Counted from the stretch's first letter, positions 14,595 to 23,598 are shown. The stretch is DNA of 64,000 nucleotides from Mesorhizobium tianshanense (GCF_007830515.1 NZ_VLKT01000037.1:18430-82429); one strand, 5' to 3'. The notes: generated from the letters alone by a model not told the origin. Program-made: numbers and translations.

Positions 14595-16034
14595 ATGAAC
14601 AGCATGAGCCTCACCACGCTTGAACGCGGCAAGACGACAGTCGATGCCGCGGCCCTGGAGGCGCTTTCGGCGCAATTGCGCGGCACTGTGCTGACGGAAG
14701 GCGACGCCGCCTATGACGATGCACGCAGCATCTGGAATGCCATGATCGACCGCCGGCCCGGGCTGATCGTGCGCTGCGCCGGCGCCGCCGACGTTATCGC
14801 TGCCGTCAATTTTGCCAGGGAAAACAGGCTTCTCGTGGCGGTTCGCGGCGGCGGCCACAACATTGCCGGCAGTGCCGTCTGCGACGGCGGGCTGATGATC
14901 GATCTGTCGCCGATGAAGTCGGTGCGGGTTGATCCGGCGACGCGGCGGGCATGGGTGGAACCTGGCGCGACGCTCGCCGATGTAGACGCGGAAACCCAGG
15001 CCTTCGAACTGGCGGTGCCGACCGGTATCAACTCGACCACAGGTATATCGGGCCTGACGCTGGGCGGCGGCTTCGGCTGGATCACGCGGAAATTCGGCCT
15101 GACCATCGACAATCTTCTTTGCATGGATGTGGTTACCGCCGACGGCAAGCTGCTGCGCGCCAGCCAGACGGAGAATCCAGACCTGTTCTGGGCACTGCGC
15201 GGTGGCGGCGGCAATTTCGGCATCGTCACGGCTTTCGAGTTCAAGCTCCACCGTGTCGGCCCGCAAGTGCTGTCGGGGCTTGTCGTTCATCCCTTCGCCG
15301 ATGCCGAAAACGTGTTGCGGGAGTATCGGGCAGCGCTCGAGGTGGCCTCCGACGAGCTGACCTGCTGGGTGGTCATGCGGCAGGCACCGCCGCTGCCATT
15401 CCTGCCGGCCGAATGGCATGGCAAGGAGGTACTGGTTCTGGCCATGTGCTATTGCGGCGATCTCCGGGAGGGGGAAAAGGCGACGCAAAGGCTTCGCGCC
15501 ATCGGAACGCCGATCGCCGATGTCGTCGGTCCAAATCCGTTCACCGGCTGGCAGCAGGCTTTCGATCCGTTGCTTGCGCCCGGCGCCCGCAACTACTGGA
15601 AGAGCCACGACTTCACCGCGCTTTCCGACAGCGCGGTAGAGGTCGTAACCGCGGCGATATCCAGGCTTCCCGGCCCCGAATGCGAAGTATTCTTCGGCCA
15701 TGTCGGCGGTGCCGCGGGCCGCGTGACAGCCGATGCGACGGCGTTTCCGCAGCGCAGCGCGCATTACGTCATGAATGTTCACGCCCGCTGGCGTGAGCCG
15801 GAAATGGACCGCGCCTGCATCGACTGGGCGCGCGGTGTTTACGAGGCGGCCAAGCCCTATGCCGCCGGCACGGCCTATGTGAACTTCATGCCCGAGGATG
15901 AAGTCGACCGGGTCGAAGAAGCCTATGGCGGCAACTATCGGCGGCTTCTGGAAATCAAGCAGCGATACGACCCGCTGAACCTGTTCCGCATGAACCAGAA
16001 CTTGCGTCCGGCGGAAAACCTGCGCGCCGCATAG
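14595..16034 (+). CDS. FAD-linked oxidase, berberine-bridge/PCMH type
   Basis: 479 residues; ATG at 14595 with GGGAGGAA 7 bases upstream. An N-terminal FAD-binding PCMH domain (about 40-215) shows VRGGGHNIAGSAVCDGG, where the His is the usual 8-alpha-FAD attachment residue, and GLTLGGGFGWITRKFGLTID. The C-terminus has the berberine-bridge block YVNFMPEDE and KQRYDPLNLFRMNQNL. The Cys used for a second flavin linkage in bicovalent members appears replaced (GISGLTLGGG region), so a single covalent bond is likely. Such enzymes oxidise sugars, alcohols or alkaloid-like compounds with O2; the substrate cannot be told. It stands alone, followed by a hairpin at 16054-16084. Confidence 0.87.
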   Translation: MNSMSLTTLERGKTTVDAAALEALSAQLRGTVLTEGDAAYDDARSIWNAMIDRRPGLIVRCAGAADVIAAVNFARENRLLVAVRGGGHNIAGSAVCDGGLMIDLSPMKSVRVDPATRRAWVEPGATLADVDAETQAFELAVPTGINSTTGISGLTLGGGFGWITRKFGLTIDNLLCMDVVTADGKLLRASQTENPDLFWALRGGGGNFGIVTAFEFKLHRVGPQVLSGLVVHPFADAENVLREYRAALEVASDELTCWVVMRQAPPLPFLPAEWHGKEVLVLAMCYCGDLREGEKATQRLRAIGTPIADVVGPNPFTGWQQAFDPLLAPGARNYWKSHDFTALSDSAVEVVTAAISRLPGPECEVFFGHVGGAAGRVTADATAFPQRSAHYVMNVHARWREPEMDRACIDWARGVYEAAKPYAAGTAYVNFMPEDEVDRVEEAYGGNYRRLLEIKQRYDPLNLFRMNQNLRPAENLRAA

Positions 16035-16358
16035 GGCACGCACGCAATGACAAGGCCCGCGCCTCCGACCGGAGGACGCGGGCCGGTCAGGCGTTGCCTC
16101 TCGCACGATCCTTGCCGACCGACGGGAGCCTTCCCAGTATCGTTAGAGTTTTCGAATTTCTTGACTCGGCTGGCGAAAACGGGCAGCAAAGTTCAGCACC
16201 TTTCGCCAATCGGCGATCGGTAGAGGGATTGGTTAACCAAGTTTGTCCATCTTTTGAATCAATCGGCAACAGACGCGAAGCGTGCAGGGGGCACTAGGCG
16301 ACTGTGATCGTGACGGCAGCGAGCCCCGCATGCCGCAAGGCCGATTGAGGTTGGTTGT
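16035..16358. other. Intergenic region with one hairpin
   Basis: 324 bp between the FAD oxidase and the L,D-transpeptidase-like gene. Apart from the hairpin at 16054-16084 I see no gene or clear promoter. Confidence 0.6.
16054..16084 (+). terminator. Terminator-like hairpin after the FAD oxidase
   Basis: GGCCCGCGCCTCC (16054-16066) pairs with GGAGG-A-CGCGGGCC (16071-16084), one bulged A, very GC-rich. No T-run follows, so it may act as a Rho-assisted stop or an mRNA 3' stabiliser. Confidence 0.6.
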
Positions 16359-17888
16359 ATGGCGTTTGTGCGTTTGAAAAACCGGGGTGACGATCCTGAA
16401 TCTGGATTGACTTCGATGAGGCCCGGCCTGCGCTGGGTCGCGGTTCCCGTTGTTGGCGTTGCGATCGCTTTGTGGTCGGTGGCGACCATGGCCGGCCTTT
16501 ATTCGGTAGGGACCTCGCTCAATGCCGCGTCCAACAGCCTTCCGCAAAACCTGCTCGCGCCGCGCAGCATCGCGCTCGCCGATCCCCGGCGCACCTCTGC
16601 CGATTCATGGGCCAGTTCACGGGCGCCGTCACTGGCAAACCGGCAGCGTCAGGCGTCGCTGCTCAATCGATGCGATGCCGGCTGCGCCGCCGCAAGCTCC
16701 GTGCATGAAGACAAGATGGCGCGCCTCAAGCCGTTAGCGCAGCCGAACGGTATTGCGCCTTTCACCTCGCATGACGCCCGCTTCGACGACGTGGTGGCGA
16801 AAGCCGCGCTGTCGCCCGAAAAACTTGCTGCTGCCTTTGCCCATGCCACCGCGACGCCCCTTACGCTTGCCAGCCTGCCGGCGGCCGCGCGCTTTGCGGA
16901 GCCGGTGCGCCTGCCCGACCAGAACGGCCCGGCCTCCGTGCGCTTCGGGCCGGAGGTCGCGGAGATCGAACGATCCTCCCGTCTGGCGTTGGCGCTTGCG
17001 AACGTGTCGCCGGAAGAGATGATCGACGTGCTGCCGGCGGCTGTTACGGCAAGCGAGCCTTCCGCTCCACAGGAGCCGCAAGAAGCTGAGGTTCAGATGG
17101 CCTCGCTTCCGCCACAAGACGAGATGCCTGACAGCATTCCCTTACCGACCTGGCGCCCGCAGGCGGACACCGCTCAGTCAGACGAGGCGCCCGAGGTCGA
17201 GGCACCCAAGGCCAAAGCGCCCAAAGTTCAGGCGTCGAAGCCCGCCAAGTCCCAGTCTCAGCCATCCAAAGCCAACAAGGTGCAGACCGCCGACGCTCCG
17301 CGGGTCGACACGCCCCGGGCGCCAGCCCAGTCACCGAGGAGTTCGTCATCGGCGGCCATGCCAAGTATGCAAGCCAACCAGGGCAGCCCGGGCATGCAAG
17401 GCAAACCGGCCAAGCGGTCCAAGGCCAAGGCCGCAGACATGCTGGCCTATGCCAAACCCGACAGCCCGGCTGGCGGCGGGGCCTTCCGCAACCTGTTCAC
17501 CAAGCCCGGCATGGGCAGCGGCGTCGCCGTCTACGATATCTCGGCGAAAACCGTCTATATGCCGGACGGTTCGCGACTCGAGGCGCATTCGGGAATTGGC
17601 TCGATGGCCGATCAGCCGCGCTACGCCAACCGCAAGAATGTCGGCCCGACACCGCCCGGCACCTATGACTTGAAGCTGCGCGAATCGCGCTTCTACGGCG
17701 TCGAGGCGATACGTCTCACCCCCACCAGCGGCAACAACAAATATGGCCGCGACGGCCTGCTCGCCCACAGCTACCTGCTGCGCGGCGGCCGTGCGGAATC
17801 CCATGGCTGCGTGGCCTTCAAGGACTATGCGCGCTTCCTAGCCGCCTACAAGAAGGGCAAGATCAAGCGCCTCGTCGTGCGCGGCTAA
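16359..17888 (+). CDS. Membrane-anchored L,D-transpeptidase-like protein (DUF2778/Tlde1 domain)
   Basis: 509 residues. A short cytoplasmic N-terminus precedes one transmembrane helix (about 27-48, WVAVPVVGVAIALWSVATMA). A long Ala/Pro/Lys-rich low-complexity linker (about 210-340, repeats such as APKAKAPKVQ) leads to a C-terminal DUF2778 domain (about 365-509). That domain contains the L,D-transpeptidase-type motif ESHGCVAFKDY with His and the nucleophilic Cys, and RKNVGPTPPGTYDL upstream. It probably edits or cross-links peptidoglycan from the inner membrane, the linker spanning the periplasm. In other bacteria this domain is also a secreted peptidoglycan toxin (Tlde1), but the membrane anchor and lack of an immunity gene favour a housekeeping role. 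Confidence 0.82.
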   Translation: MAFVRLKNRGDDPESGLTSMRPGLRWVAVPVVGVAIALWSVATMAGLYSVGTSLNAASNSLPQNLLAPRSIALADPRRTSADSWASSRAPSLANRQRQASLLNRCDAGCAAASSVHEDKMARLKPLAQPNGIAPFTSHDARFDDVVAKAALSPEKLAAAFAHATATPLTLASLPAAARFAEPVRLPDQNGPASVRFGPEVAEIERSSRLALALANVSPEEMIDVLPAAVTASEPSAPQEPQEAEVQMASLPPQDEMPDSIPLPTWRPQADTAQSDEAPEVEAPKAKAPKVQASKPAKSQSQPSKANKVQTADAPRVDTPRAPAQSPRSSSSAAMPSMQANQGSPGMQGKPAKRSKAKAADMLAYAKPDSPAGGGAFRNLFTKPGMGSGVAVYDISAKTVYMPDGSRLEAHSGIGSMADQPRYANRKNVGPTPPGTYDLKLRESRFYGVEAIRLTPTSGNNKYGRDGLLAHSYLLRGGRAESHGCVAFKDYARFLAAYKKGKIKRLVVRG

Positions 17889-18067
17889 AACCAGCCGCCG
17901 ACGCGGATCGCGTCGAAGGAGCTCGGCGCGTAGACCCGCAGCGGCGAGAATGAAAGCCGCCACAGCCCCCCGATTGTCAGCAGCCGCCACCGAAACCGTT
18001 TTCATTCCCGGCCGGGCAGACTATGACTGGCCGGGGCGGGTCGGCTCCGGTTCACCAAGAGGATGTC

Positions 18068-18853
18068 ATGACAATACGCGCTGTCGTCTGGGGCGAGAAT
18101 ATCCATGAGCGGACCAATGAGGTGGTCGCTGGCATTTACCCCGAGGGCATGCATGCGACGATCGCCAAGGCGCTGAATTCCGACAAGGCGATCTCCGCCT
18201 CGACCGCGACGCTGGAGCAGCCGGAGCATGGTCTGCCAGCGAGCCGTCTGGCCGAAACCGATGTGCTGCTATGGTGGGGACACAAGGACCATGGCGCCGT
18301 CGCCGACGAAGTCGTCGAGCGCGTGGCGCGTCGCGTCTTCGAAGGCATGGGGCTGATCGTCCTCCATTCCGGCCATTTCTCGAAAATCTTCAAGAGGCTG
18401 ATGGGCACGCCGTGCACGCTGAAATGGCGTGAGGCGGGCGAGCGCGAGCGGCTCTGGGTGACCAGCCCCAGCCATCCGATCGTTGCCGGGATCGGCGAGT
18501 ATTTCGAGCTCGAAAACGAGGAGATGTATGGCGAGCAGTTCGCCGTGCCGGAGCCGCTGGAAACGGTTTTCATCTCCTGGTTCCAGGGCGGCGAAGTGTT
18601 CCGGTCGGGGCTGACTTATCGCCGGGGTGCGGGCAACATCTTCTATTTCAGGCCCGGCCACGAGACCTATCCGACCTATCACGACAGCAACGTGCAGAAG
18701 GTGCTGCGCAATGCGGTGAAATGGGCTCACAACCCGCTCGGGTCAAATCCAGCCATCCTCGACGCGCCGAACGTGCCGGTGGAAAAGGCGCTCGAGCCGA
18801 TCGTCGAGCGCGGCGGAAAACTTCATGCCGAGGGCGAAGCCGGCTATCGCTGA
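18068..18853 (+). CDS. thuA: Trehalose-utilisation protein ThuA
   Basis: 261 residues, class I glutamine-amidotransferase-like ThuA fold (PF06283). Family blocks are seen in order: VVWGENIHER, LLWWGHKDHGAV, GLIVLHSGHFSKIFKRL, and WFQGGEVFRSG. ThuA acts with ThuB to convert trehalose and related disaccharides to 3-keto derivatives in Sinorhizobium. The ATG at 18068 follows AGAGGATGTC, a usable ribosome-binding site; the frame extends slightly upstream to 18023. thuB follows after 75 bp. In Sinorhizobium the pair sits with the thuEFGK transporter, absent here. Confidence 0.9.
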   Translation: MTIRAVVWGENIHERTNEVVAGIYPEGMHATIAKALNSDKAISASTATLEQPEHGLPASRLAETDVLLWWGHKDHGAVADEVVERVARRVFEGMGLIVLHSGHFSKIFKRLMGTPCTLKWREAGERERLWVTSPSHPIVAGIGEYFELENEEMYGEQFAVPEPLETVFISWFQGGEVFRSGLTYRRGAGNIFYFRPGHETYPTYHDSNVQKVLRNAVKWAHNPLGSNPAILDAPNVPVEKALEPIVERGGKLHAEGEAGYR

Positions 18854-18898
18854 CCATGATGCCGAACCTTGGTTCGGAAAATCCACGGTCAAACAAGA
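18854..18898. repeat. Degenerate copy of a dispersed intergenic repeat
   Basis: The thuA-thuB spacer begins accatgatgccgaacc and ends cacggtcaaacaag. It shares its start (accatgat) and end (ggtcaaacaag) with the better preserved palindrome at 56221-56274, but the centre is shortened. It probably derives from the same dispersed element. Confidence 0.5.
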
Positions 18899-18928
18899 AG
18901 ATAAAGCCACATCCTAAGGATAAGAATC

Positions 18929-19987
18929 ATGCGTCTCCTGATACTCGGCACCGGCTGGATGGCGGAGGAGCACGCCAGGCAGTTCAGCAAGATCGCGGGC
19001 GTCGAATTGATCGGCGCCGTCGATGTCGACCGCGCACGTGTCGACAAGTTTTCGGACAGCTACGGTATTCCCAACCGGTTCACGTCGCTGCAAGACGCGC
19101 TCGCATGGGACAAATTCGACGCGGTCGCGAACGTGACGCCAGATCGCATCCACCATCCGACCACCATGATGCTGATCGCGGCGGGCAAGCCGGTGCTGTG
19201 CGAAAAACCGCTGGCCGAAAATTACCGGAGGGCCAGCGAGATGGCTGATGCCGCCGAACGGGCCGGCATCATCAACATGGTCAACCTGACCTACCGCAAC
19301 GTGGCTGCGCTGCAGAAGGCGCGCGCCATGGTGCTTGCTGGCGAGATCGGCCAGATCCGGCATGTCGAAGCGTCCTATCTGCAGAGCTGGCTGGTCTCCA
19401 AATTCTGGGGCGATTGGCGCACCGACCCGAAATGGCTCTGGCGCCTGTCGCGCGGCCACGGCTCCAATGGCGTGCTGGGCGACGTCGGCATCCACATCCT
19501 CGATTTCGCCAGCTATGGCGCGGCGCTCGACATCGACCATGTGTTCTGCCGCCTCAGGTCCTTCGACAAGGCGCCCAACAACCGGATCGGCGAGTACGAG
19601 CTCGACGCCAATGACAGTTTCACCATGGCGCTGGATTTCAGCAATGGCGCCTTCGGCGTCGTCCATGCCAGCCGCTGGGCAACCGGCCACCTCAACGAAT
19701 TGCGGCTGCGCATCTATGGCGACAAGGGCGGCATCGAAGTGGTGCACAATCTGAACGGCTCGGAGCTGAACGTGTGCATGGGCGAGAACATCGAGAACGC
19801 CAAATGGCAGGTCCTCGATGCCGGATCGGTACCGACCAACTACCAGCGCTTTGTCGATGCGGTGCGAAACGGCGTTCAGCCCGAGCCGTCATTCCACCAT
19901 GCCGCCGAACTGCAGAAGGTGCTGGATCTTGCCGTCGTCTCGGACGAGAAGAGGGCGGAGCTGAGGGCCCATGCCGACACGCAGTGA
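18929..19987 (+). CDS. thuB: Trehalose-utilisation dehydrogenase ThuB (Gfo/Idh/MocA family)
   Basis: 352 residues. The N-terminal Rossmann domain starts LLILGTGWMAEEHARQF (GxGxxA variant). The catalytic-site motif VLCEKPLAENY (about residue 92) and the C-terminal alpha/beta domain with GDVGIHILDFASYG are typical of glucose-fructose oxidoreductase family members. ThuB is the NAD-dependent partner of ThuA in trehalose, maltitol and sucrose degradation. The ATG follows CCTAAGGATAAGAATC. Immediate linkage to thuA makes the assignment firm. A good ribosome-binding site and ATG follow its stop (20000-20015) but lead into a very short frame. Confidence 0.9.
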   Translation: MRLLILGTGWMAEEHARQFSKIAGVELIGAVDVDRARVDKFSDSYGIPNRFTSLQDALAWDKFDAVANVTPDRIHHPTTMMLIAAGKPVLCEKPLAENYRRASEMADAAERAGIINMVNLTYRNVAALQKARAMVLAGEIGQIRHVEASYLQSWLVSKFWGDWRTDPKWLWRLSRGHGSNGVLGDVGIHILDFASYGAALDIDHVFCRLRSFDKAPNNRIGEYELDANDSFTMALDFSNGAFGVVHASRWATGHLNELRLRIYGDKGGIEVVHNLNGSELNVCMGENIENAKWQVLDAGSVPTNYQRFVDAVRNGVQPEPSFHHAAELQKVLDLAVVSDEKRAELRAHADTQ

Positions 19988-20012
19988 TGTCGTTCGCTGA
20001 AAGGAGCCAGCC

Positions 20013-20114
20013 ATGGCCACGCGCCGAATGTTCCTGCGGTCAGCTTCTAGCATTTGTAGACGGCAGCTAATCGTCACCCGATGGATCGGACCAAGCGGGC
20101 CGCGCCACCGCTAG
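20013..20114 (+). pseudogene. Probable 5' stump of a lost gene behind thuB
   Basis: AAAGGAG lies 8 bases before an ATG at 20013, but the frame closes after 33 codons (starts MATRRMFLRSASSICRR). An excellent initiation signal on such a short, basic product suggests the start of a former third gene of the thu operon, cut by the rearrangement that placed the alpha/beta hydrolase gene (stop at 20111) against it. I cannot name the lost gene. Confidence 0.35.
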
Positions 20115-20977
20115 GGCTCGAGGAAGTCCAGGGCCTTTTCCACAAAGGCACCGTGATACTGGAAAATGGCCGTATGCCCGCCGTCCTCGTACAGAACCAG
20201 CTCGGCATTGGGCAAGCGCCGTGCCATGTCGACGGAATTGCTGGTGGGCACCATTCTGTCGTGATCGCCATTCACCACGAGGACCGGGTGCCGGATACGC
20301 GATAGGTCGGCAGGGCGCTCCAGGCCAAAGGCACGGACCGCCTTGAGCTGCTGGTTGAAGGCGCCGAGCGTGATGGGCTTGTCGCGATCATCGGTCCGTT
20401 CCCTCAATCGCTGCAGAAATTCGCGCGCCGCCTTCTTGCCGTTGGGGCTCTGGGTGAAGAAGAGGTAGTTCTTCGGGTCCTTGATGGTCAGCGCGGCGCG
20501 GATCATGTCGAAGAAGGTGACGAACGTCACCCTGTCGATGCCGGTACCCCCGGCTGGACCGGTTCCCGCGAGAATGATCTTGCGAACCAGATTAGGCTCC
20601 AGCTGAACAATCGCCTGGGCGATGAAGCCGCCAAGAGATAGGCCAAGCAGATCGACCTGCTCGAAACCGAGAGCCCGGATGAAGGCGATCGCGTCGCGGG
20701 CCATCGCCTCCACCGTGTTGGGAGTGGAGCCGCCTGATGCACCAACACCACGGTTATCGAAGGTGATAACACGCCGTTTTGCGGCAATGCCATCGACGAC
20801 CCGGGGATCCCAATTGTCGAGAACCGCACTCAGATGGGTGAGAAAGATCACCGGTAACCCCGTTGTGGGCCCGAGCTCCCGGTAGGCGAATTTCGTACCG
20901 CCGACGTCGACCGTTTTCGTCGGCACGTCCCTGTGTTTGATGATCGCGGCAGGTCGCGATAGTTGATGCACGTTCAT
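20111..20977 (-). CDS. Alpha/beta hydrolase
   Basis: 288 residues of the alpha/beta hydrolase fold. The nucleophile elbow is GLSLGG (Ser at about 116), the oxyanion region is IFLTHLSAVLDNWDPRV, the acid is in VLVVNGDHDRMVP and the His in YEDGGHTAIFQ. It resembles non-haem haloperoxidase/esterase-type members commonly found under TetR control in rhizobia. The ATG overlaps the tetR stop by 4 bp, so the two are co-translated. The substrate is unknown; linkage with an alcohol dehydrogenase-like gene across the palindrome suggests detoxification of an electrophile or ester. Confidence 0.85.
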   Translation of the reverse strand: MNVHQLSRPAAIIKHRDVPTKTVDVGGTKFAYRELGPTTGLPVIFLTHLSAVLDNWDPRVVDGIAAKRRVITFDNRGVGASGGSTPNTVEAMARDAIAFIRALGFEQVDLLGLSLGGFIAQAIVQLEPNLVRKIILAGTGPAGGTGIDRVTFVTFFDMIRAALTIKDPKNYLFFTQSPNGKKAAREFLQRLRERTDDRDKPITLGAFNQQLKAVRAFGLERPADLSRIRHPVLVVNGDHDRMVPTSNSVDMARRLPNAELVLYEDGGHTAIFQYHGAFVEKALDFLEP

Positions 20978-21576
20978 GATGGTTTCCTTTCTGCGGGCTT
21001 GTCGCTCTCGCGGGGCTGGAGCTGCGCCTTCGCCGCCACCGCGCCAGCCTCAAGAATGCGATCGGATAGTTTGGTACCCTTCACCGCGCGGGACAGCTCA
21101 AGCGTGCCGATCAGGGTCGCAAAGACGCCGAACGCGACAGCCTCGGGGTCGCGGGCGTCGGGCGTAAGTTCGGCCGCCACCTGGCGTACGAGCTTTAGCA
21201 GGTGTTCGGCGTAGACTTGGCGCGTCTCGGCCGGCTCACGCGCAATTTCGGGCAACAGCGCGGCTGAAGCACAACCTTTGCCCGGATTGTCTCGGTGTTC
21301 CGCCGACAGATACGCGTCGATGGCCATTGACGCGCCGCCGGCGGCCAATAGCTCCTGAATTTGGTCCGCCTGAACTTCCAGGGCGGCCGCCACGCTCTCG
21401 CGCACGAGCGCCGCCTTGGACGGAAAGTGGGGATAGAAAGCTCCGTTGGTCAGTCCCGCCTCGCTCATGATGCCGGCGAGACCAGATGCAGCGATGCCGT
21501 CGGAGCGAAACCGTTCGGCCGCCACATCCATGATCCGCTGCCGCGATGCGTCCTTCCTACCTTTCTCATAGCGCAT
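20974..21576 (-). CDS. TetR-family repressor
   Basis: 200 residues from the ATG at 21576, chosen because GAAGGAG stands 5 bases before it; an in-frame ATG at 21594 has no such signal. N-terminal HTH at about residues 8-55 (RIMDVAAERF, AGIMSEAGLTNGAFYPHF). The C-terminal ligand domain (ALEVQADQIQELLAAGG onward) is of the TetR_C type found in AcrR/NemR-like regulators that often sense electrophiles. It is divergent from the alcohol dehydrogenase-like gene at 21693. The 45-bp palindrome between them is the obvious operator, so both transcripts are probably repressed until an inducer binds. Confidence 0.88.
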   Translation of the reverse strand: MRYEKGRKDASRQRIMDVAAERFRSDGIAASGLAGIMSEAGLTNGAFYPHFPSKAALVRESVAAALEVQADQIQELLAAGGASMAIDAYLSAEHRDNPGKGCASAALLPEIAREPAETRQVYAEHLLKLVRQVAAELTPDARDPEAVAFGVFATLIGTLELSRAVKGTKLSDRILEAGAVAAKAQLQPRESDKPAERKPS

Positions 21577-21595
21577 GGTTTCTCCTTCGATCATC

Positions 21596-21640
21596 TATTG
21601 CATTACGGTCATATTATCATTAAGTGATCGTAATGCAATA
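21596..21640. promoter_or_regulatory. TetR operator palindrome
   Basis: TATTGCATTACGGTCA (21596-21611) and TGATCGTAATGCAATA (21625-21640) are inverted copies with a single mismatch, separated by 13 AT-rich bases. It lies in the divergent gap between tetR and the dehydrogenase gene and can cover both promoters. The arms are long enough for two TetR dimers. Confidence 0.8.
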
Positions 21641-21692
21641 GGGCGATGCATCGGAGATGGCGCTCTGGGTCTCCTCAATTTGGAAAGCTGCA

Positions 21693-22694
21693 ATGAAAGC
21701 CTTTATCGTCGATCGATACGCAAAGAACGCTCCCCTCCGGCTTGGAGAGGTTCCGGAGCCGGAAGTACGGGACAATGACGTGCTGGTGCAGATCCATGCC
21801 GCCAGCCTCAATCTGCTGGACTCCAAGATCAGGGACGGAGAATTCAAGCTCATCCTGCCCTATCGCCCGCCCTTCGTTGCAGGCCATGACGTGGCCGGAA
21901 CGGTCATTCGCGTCGGCTCGAAAGTCCGACAGTTCAAACCGGGCGACGAGGTCTATGCGCGAACGAGCGACGGTCGGGTCGGAACTTTCGCTGAATACAT
22001 CGCCATTAATGATGCGGACCTGGCCCTGAAACCGAAGAACCTCAGCATGGAAGAGGCTGCGTCCATTCCCCTGGTGGGACTGACCGCTTGGCAGGCGCTG
22101 GTCGAAAGGGCGAACCTGAAGAAAGGACAGAAGGTCTTCATTCAGGCCGGCTCAGGCGGAGTGGGGACATTCGCCATTCAGTTGGCAAAGCACCTCGGCG
22201 CGACGGTCGCCACGACAACAAGCGCCTCGAACATGGACATGGTCAGGAAACTAGGCGCCGATGTCATCATCGACTACAAGAAGGATGACTTCGAGAAAGT
22301 CCTTTCGGGCTACGACGTCGTTCTGAACAGCCAGGACAACAAGACGCTCGAAAAGTCCCTGCGCGTGTTGAAGCCAGGTGGCGTCGCCGTTTCGATCTCC
22401 GGTCCGCCCGATCCCGAGTTTGCCAGGGAGAAGGGTCTGAGCATGGTGCTGAGACTGGTCATGCGCCTTTTGAGCGCCGGCGTCAGGAGGCGGGCCAAAC
22501 GCGCAGATGTCCGATATTCGTTCCTGTTCATGGCAGCCAATGGGGCGCAGTTGACCAAGATCACGTCTCTCATCGAGTCGGGCGTTATCCGCCCGGTCAT
22601 AGATCGCGTCTTTCCGCTTGAGCTGACCAATGAGGCCCTGGCCTACATTGAGCGAGGCCGCGCCAAGGGCAAGGTTGTCATCAAGGTCAGATAG
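21693..22694 (+). CDS. NADP-dependent alcohol dehydrogenase/quinone oxidoreductase family protein
   Basis: 333 residues of the zinc-independent MDR (quinone oxidoreductase) family. An N-terminal GroES-like domain (HAASLNLLDSKIRDGE, FVAGHDVAGTVIRVG) is followed by a Rossmann domain with QAGSGGVGTFAIQLAKHLGA. No structural or catalytic zinc cysteines are seen. It probably reduces alkenals or quinones with NADPH. ATG at 21693 was chosen; an upstream ATG in the frame adds 12 residues that do not fit the family. Divergent from tetR and controlled by the shared palindrome. Confidence 0.87.
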   Translation: MKAFIVDRYAKNAPLRLGEVPEPEVRDNDVLVQIHAASLNLLDSKIRDGEFKLILPYRPPFVAGHDVAGTVIRVGSKVRQFKPGDEVYARTSDGRVGTFAEYIAINDADLALKPKNLSMEEAASIPLVGLTAWQALVERANLKKGQKVFIQAGSGGVGTFAIQLAKHLGATVATTTSASNMDMVRKLGADVIIDYKKDDFEKVLSGYDVVLNSQDNKTLEKSLRVLKPGGVAVSISGPPDPEFAREKGLSMVLRLVMRLLSAGVRRRAKRADVRYSFLFMAANGAQLTKITSLIESGVIRPVIDRVFPLELTNEALAYIERGRAKGKVVIKVR

Positions 22695-22843
22695 CTTTGC
22701 AATGCTTCAGGCCGACGACCTTCGCTTCCGGCATTCGCCAAATGATGTTCTACCCAAGCGTCCCAATGGGCATAGTTGCGGACTTTTCGACACTATCCAC
22801 CCATCTCGGCCATCGGCGCAGCCAACTGAGTTGAGTTAGAACT

Positions 22844-23572
22844 CTAATGCCGCAGGATCTTGCTCAGGAAAGCGCGGCTGCGGTCGGTCTTGGGATGCGA
22901 GAAGAACTCGTCGGGCGTGCCGCTCTCGACGATGGCGCCGGCATCCATGAATACCACGCGCTGGGCGACCTTGCGGGCAAAGCCCATCTCGTGGGTCACC
23001 ACCATCATCGTCATGCCTTCCTCGGCGACCGCAACCATGACGTCGAGGACTTCCGAGATCATCTCGGGGTCGAGCGCCGAGGTCGGCTCGTCGAACAGCA
23101 TGATCTTGGGGCGCATGCCGAGGCAGCGGGCGATCGCCACGCGCTGCTGCTGGCCGCCGGAGAGTTGCGCGGGATAGGCGTTGACCTTGTCGGCAAGGCC
23201 GACCTTGGCCAGCAGCTCGCGACCGGCCTTCTCGGCTTCGGCGCGCGGGATCTTGCGGACATGGATCGGCGCCAGCGTCACGTTCTCGAGCGCGGTCTTG
23301 TGCGGGTAGAGGTTGAACGACTGGAAGACGAAGCCGATCTCGGTGCGTAGCCGCGTCATGTTGGTGGCGGGATCGCCGAGGCGCTGGCCATCGACCACCA
23401 GGTCGCCGTCGCGGATCGTCTCCAGACCGTTGATGCAGCGGATCAACGTGCTCTTGCCCGAGCCGCTCGGACCGCAGACGACGACCACCTCGCGCGGCTC
23501 GACGCTGAGCGTGATGTCCTTCAGAACATTGAGCGCGCCGAACCATTTGTTGACGCCGCGAAACTCGATCAT
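22844..23572 (-). CDS. Polar amino acid ABC transporter ATP-binding protein (GlnQ/HisP type)
   Basis: 242 residues. Walker A GPSGSGKST (about 32-40), signature LSGGQQQR (about 136), Walker B KIMLFDEPTSALDPE and the switch His in VVTHEMGFA. It is typical of the PAAT family. ATG at 23572; a GTG at 23602 that overlaps the permease stop is an alternative and would add ten residues. It is the last gene of a four-gene transporter (binding protein, two permeases, ATPase). Confidence 0.93.
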   Translation of the reverse strand: MIEFRGVNKWFGALNVLKDITLSVEPREVVVVCGPSGSGKSTLIRCINGLETIRDGDLVVDGQRLGDPATNMTRLRTEIGFVFQSFNLYPHKTALENVTLAPIHVRKIPRAEAEKAGRELLAKVGLADKVNAYPAQLSGGQQQRVAIARCLGMRPKIMLFDEPTSALDPEMISEVLDVMVAVAEEGMTMMVVTHEMGFARKVAQRVVFMDAGAIVESGTPDEFFSHPKTDRSRAFLSKILRH

Positions 23573-23598
23573 GCCGGTGCGGCCTTTGCTGGGGTTCG

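Noticed and set aside
14529..16106. 525-codon open frame on the minus strand
   Set aside because: Antisense to the FAD-linked oxidase with its intact FAD motifs.
16359..17888. DUF2778 protein as a type VI secretion toxin (Tlde1)
   Set aside because: It has a membrane helix and long linker, and no immunity or secretion gene is adjacent; a cell-wall role fits better.
22702..22839. 46-codon ORF after the MDR dehydrogenase gene
   Set aside because: Composition does not look protein-like and no initiation signal is present.
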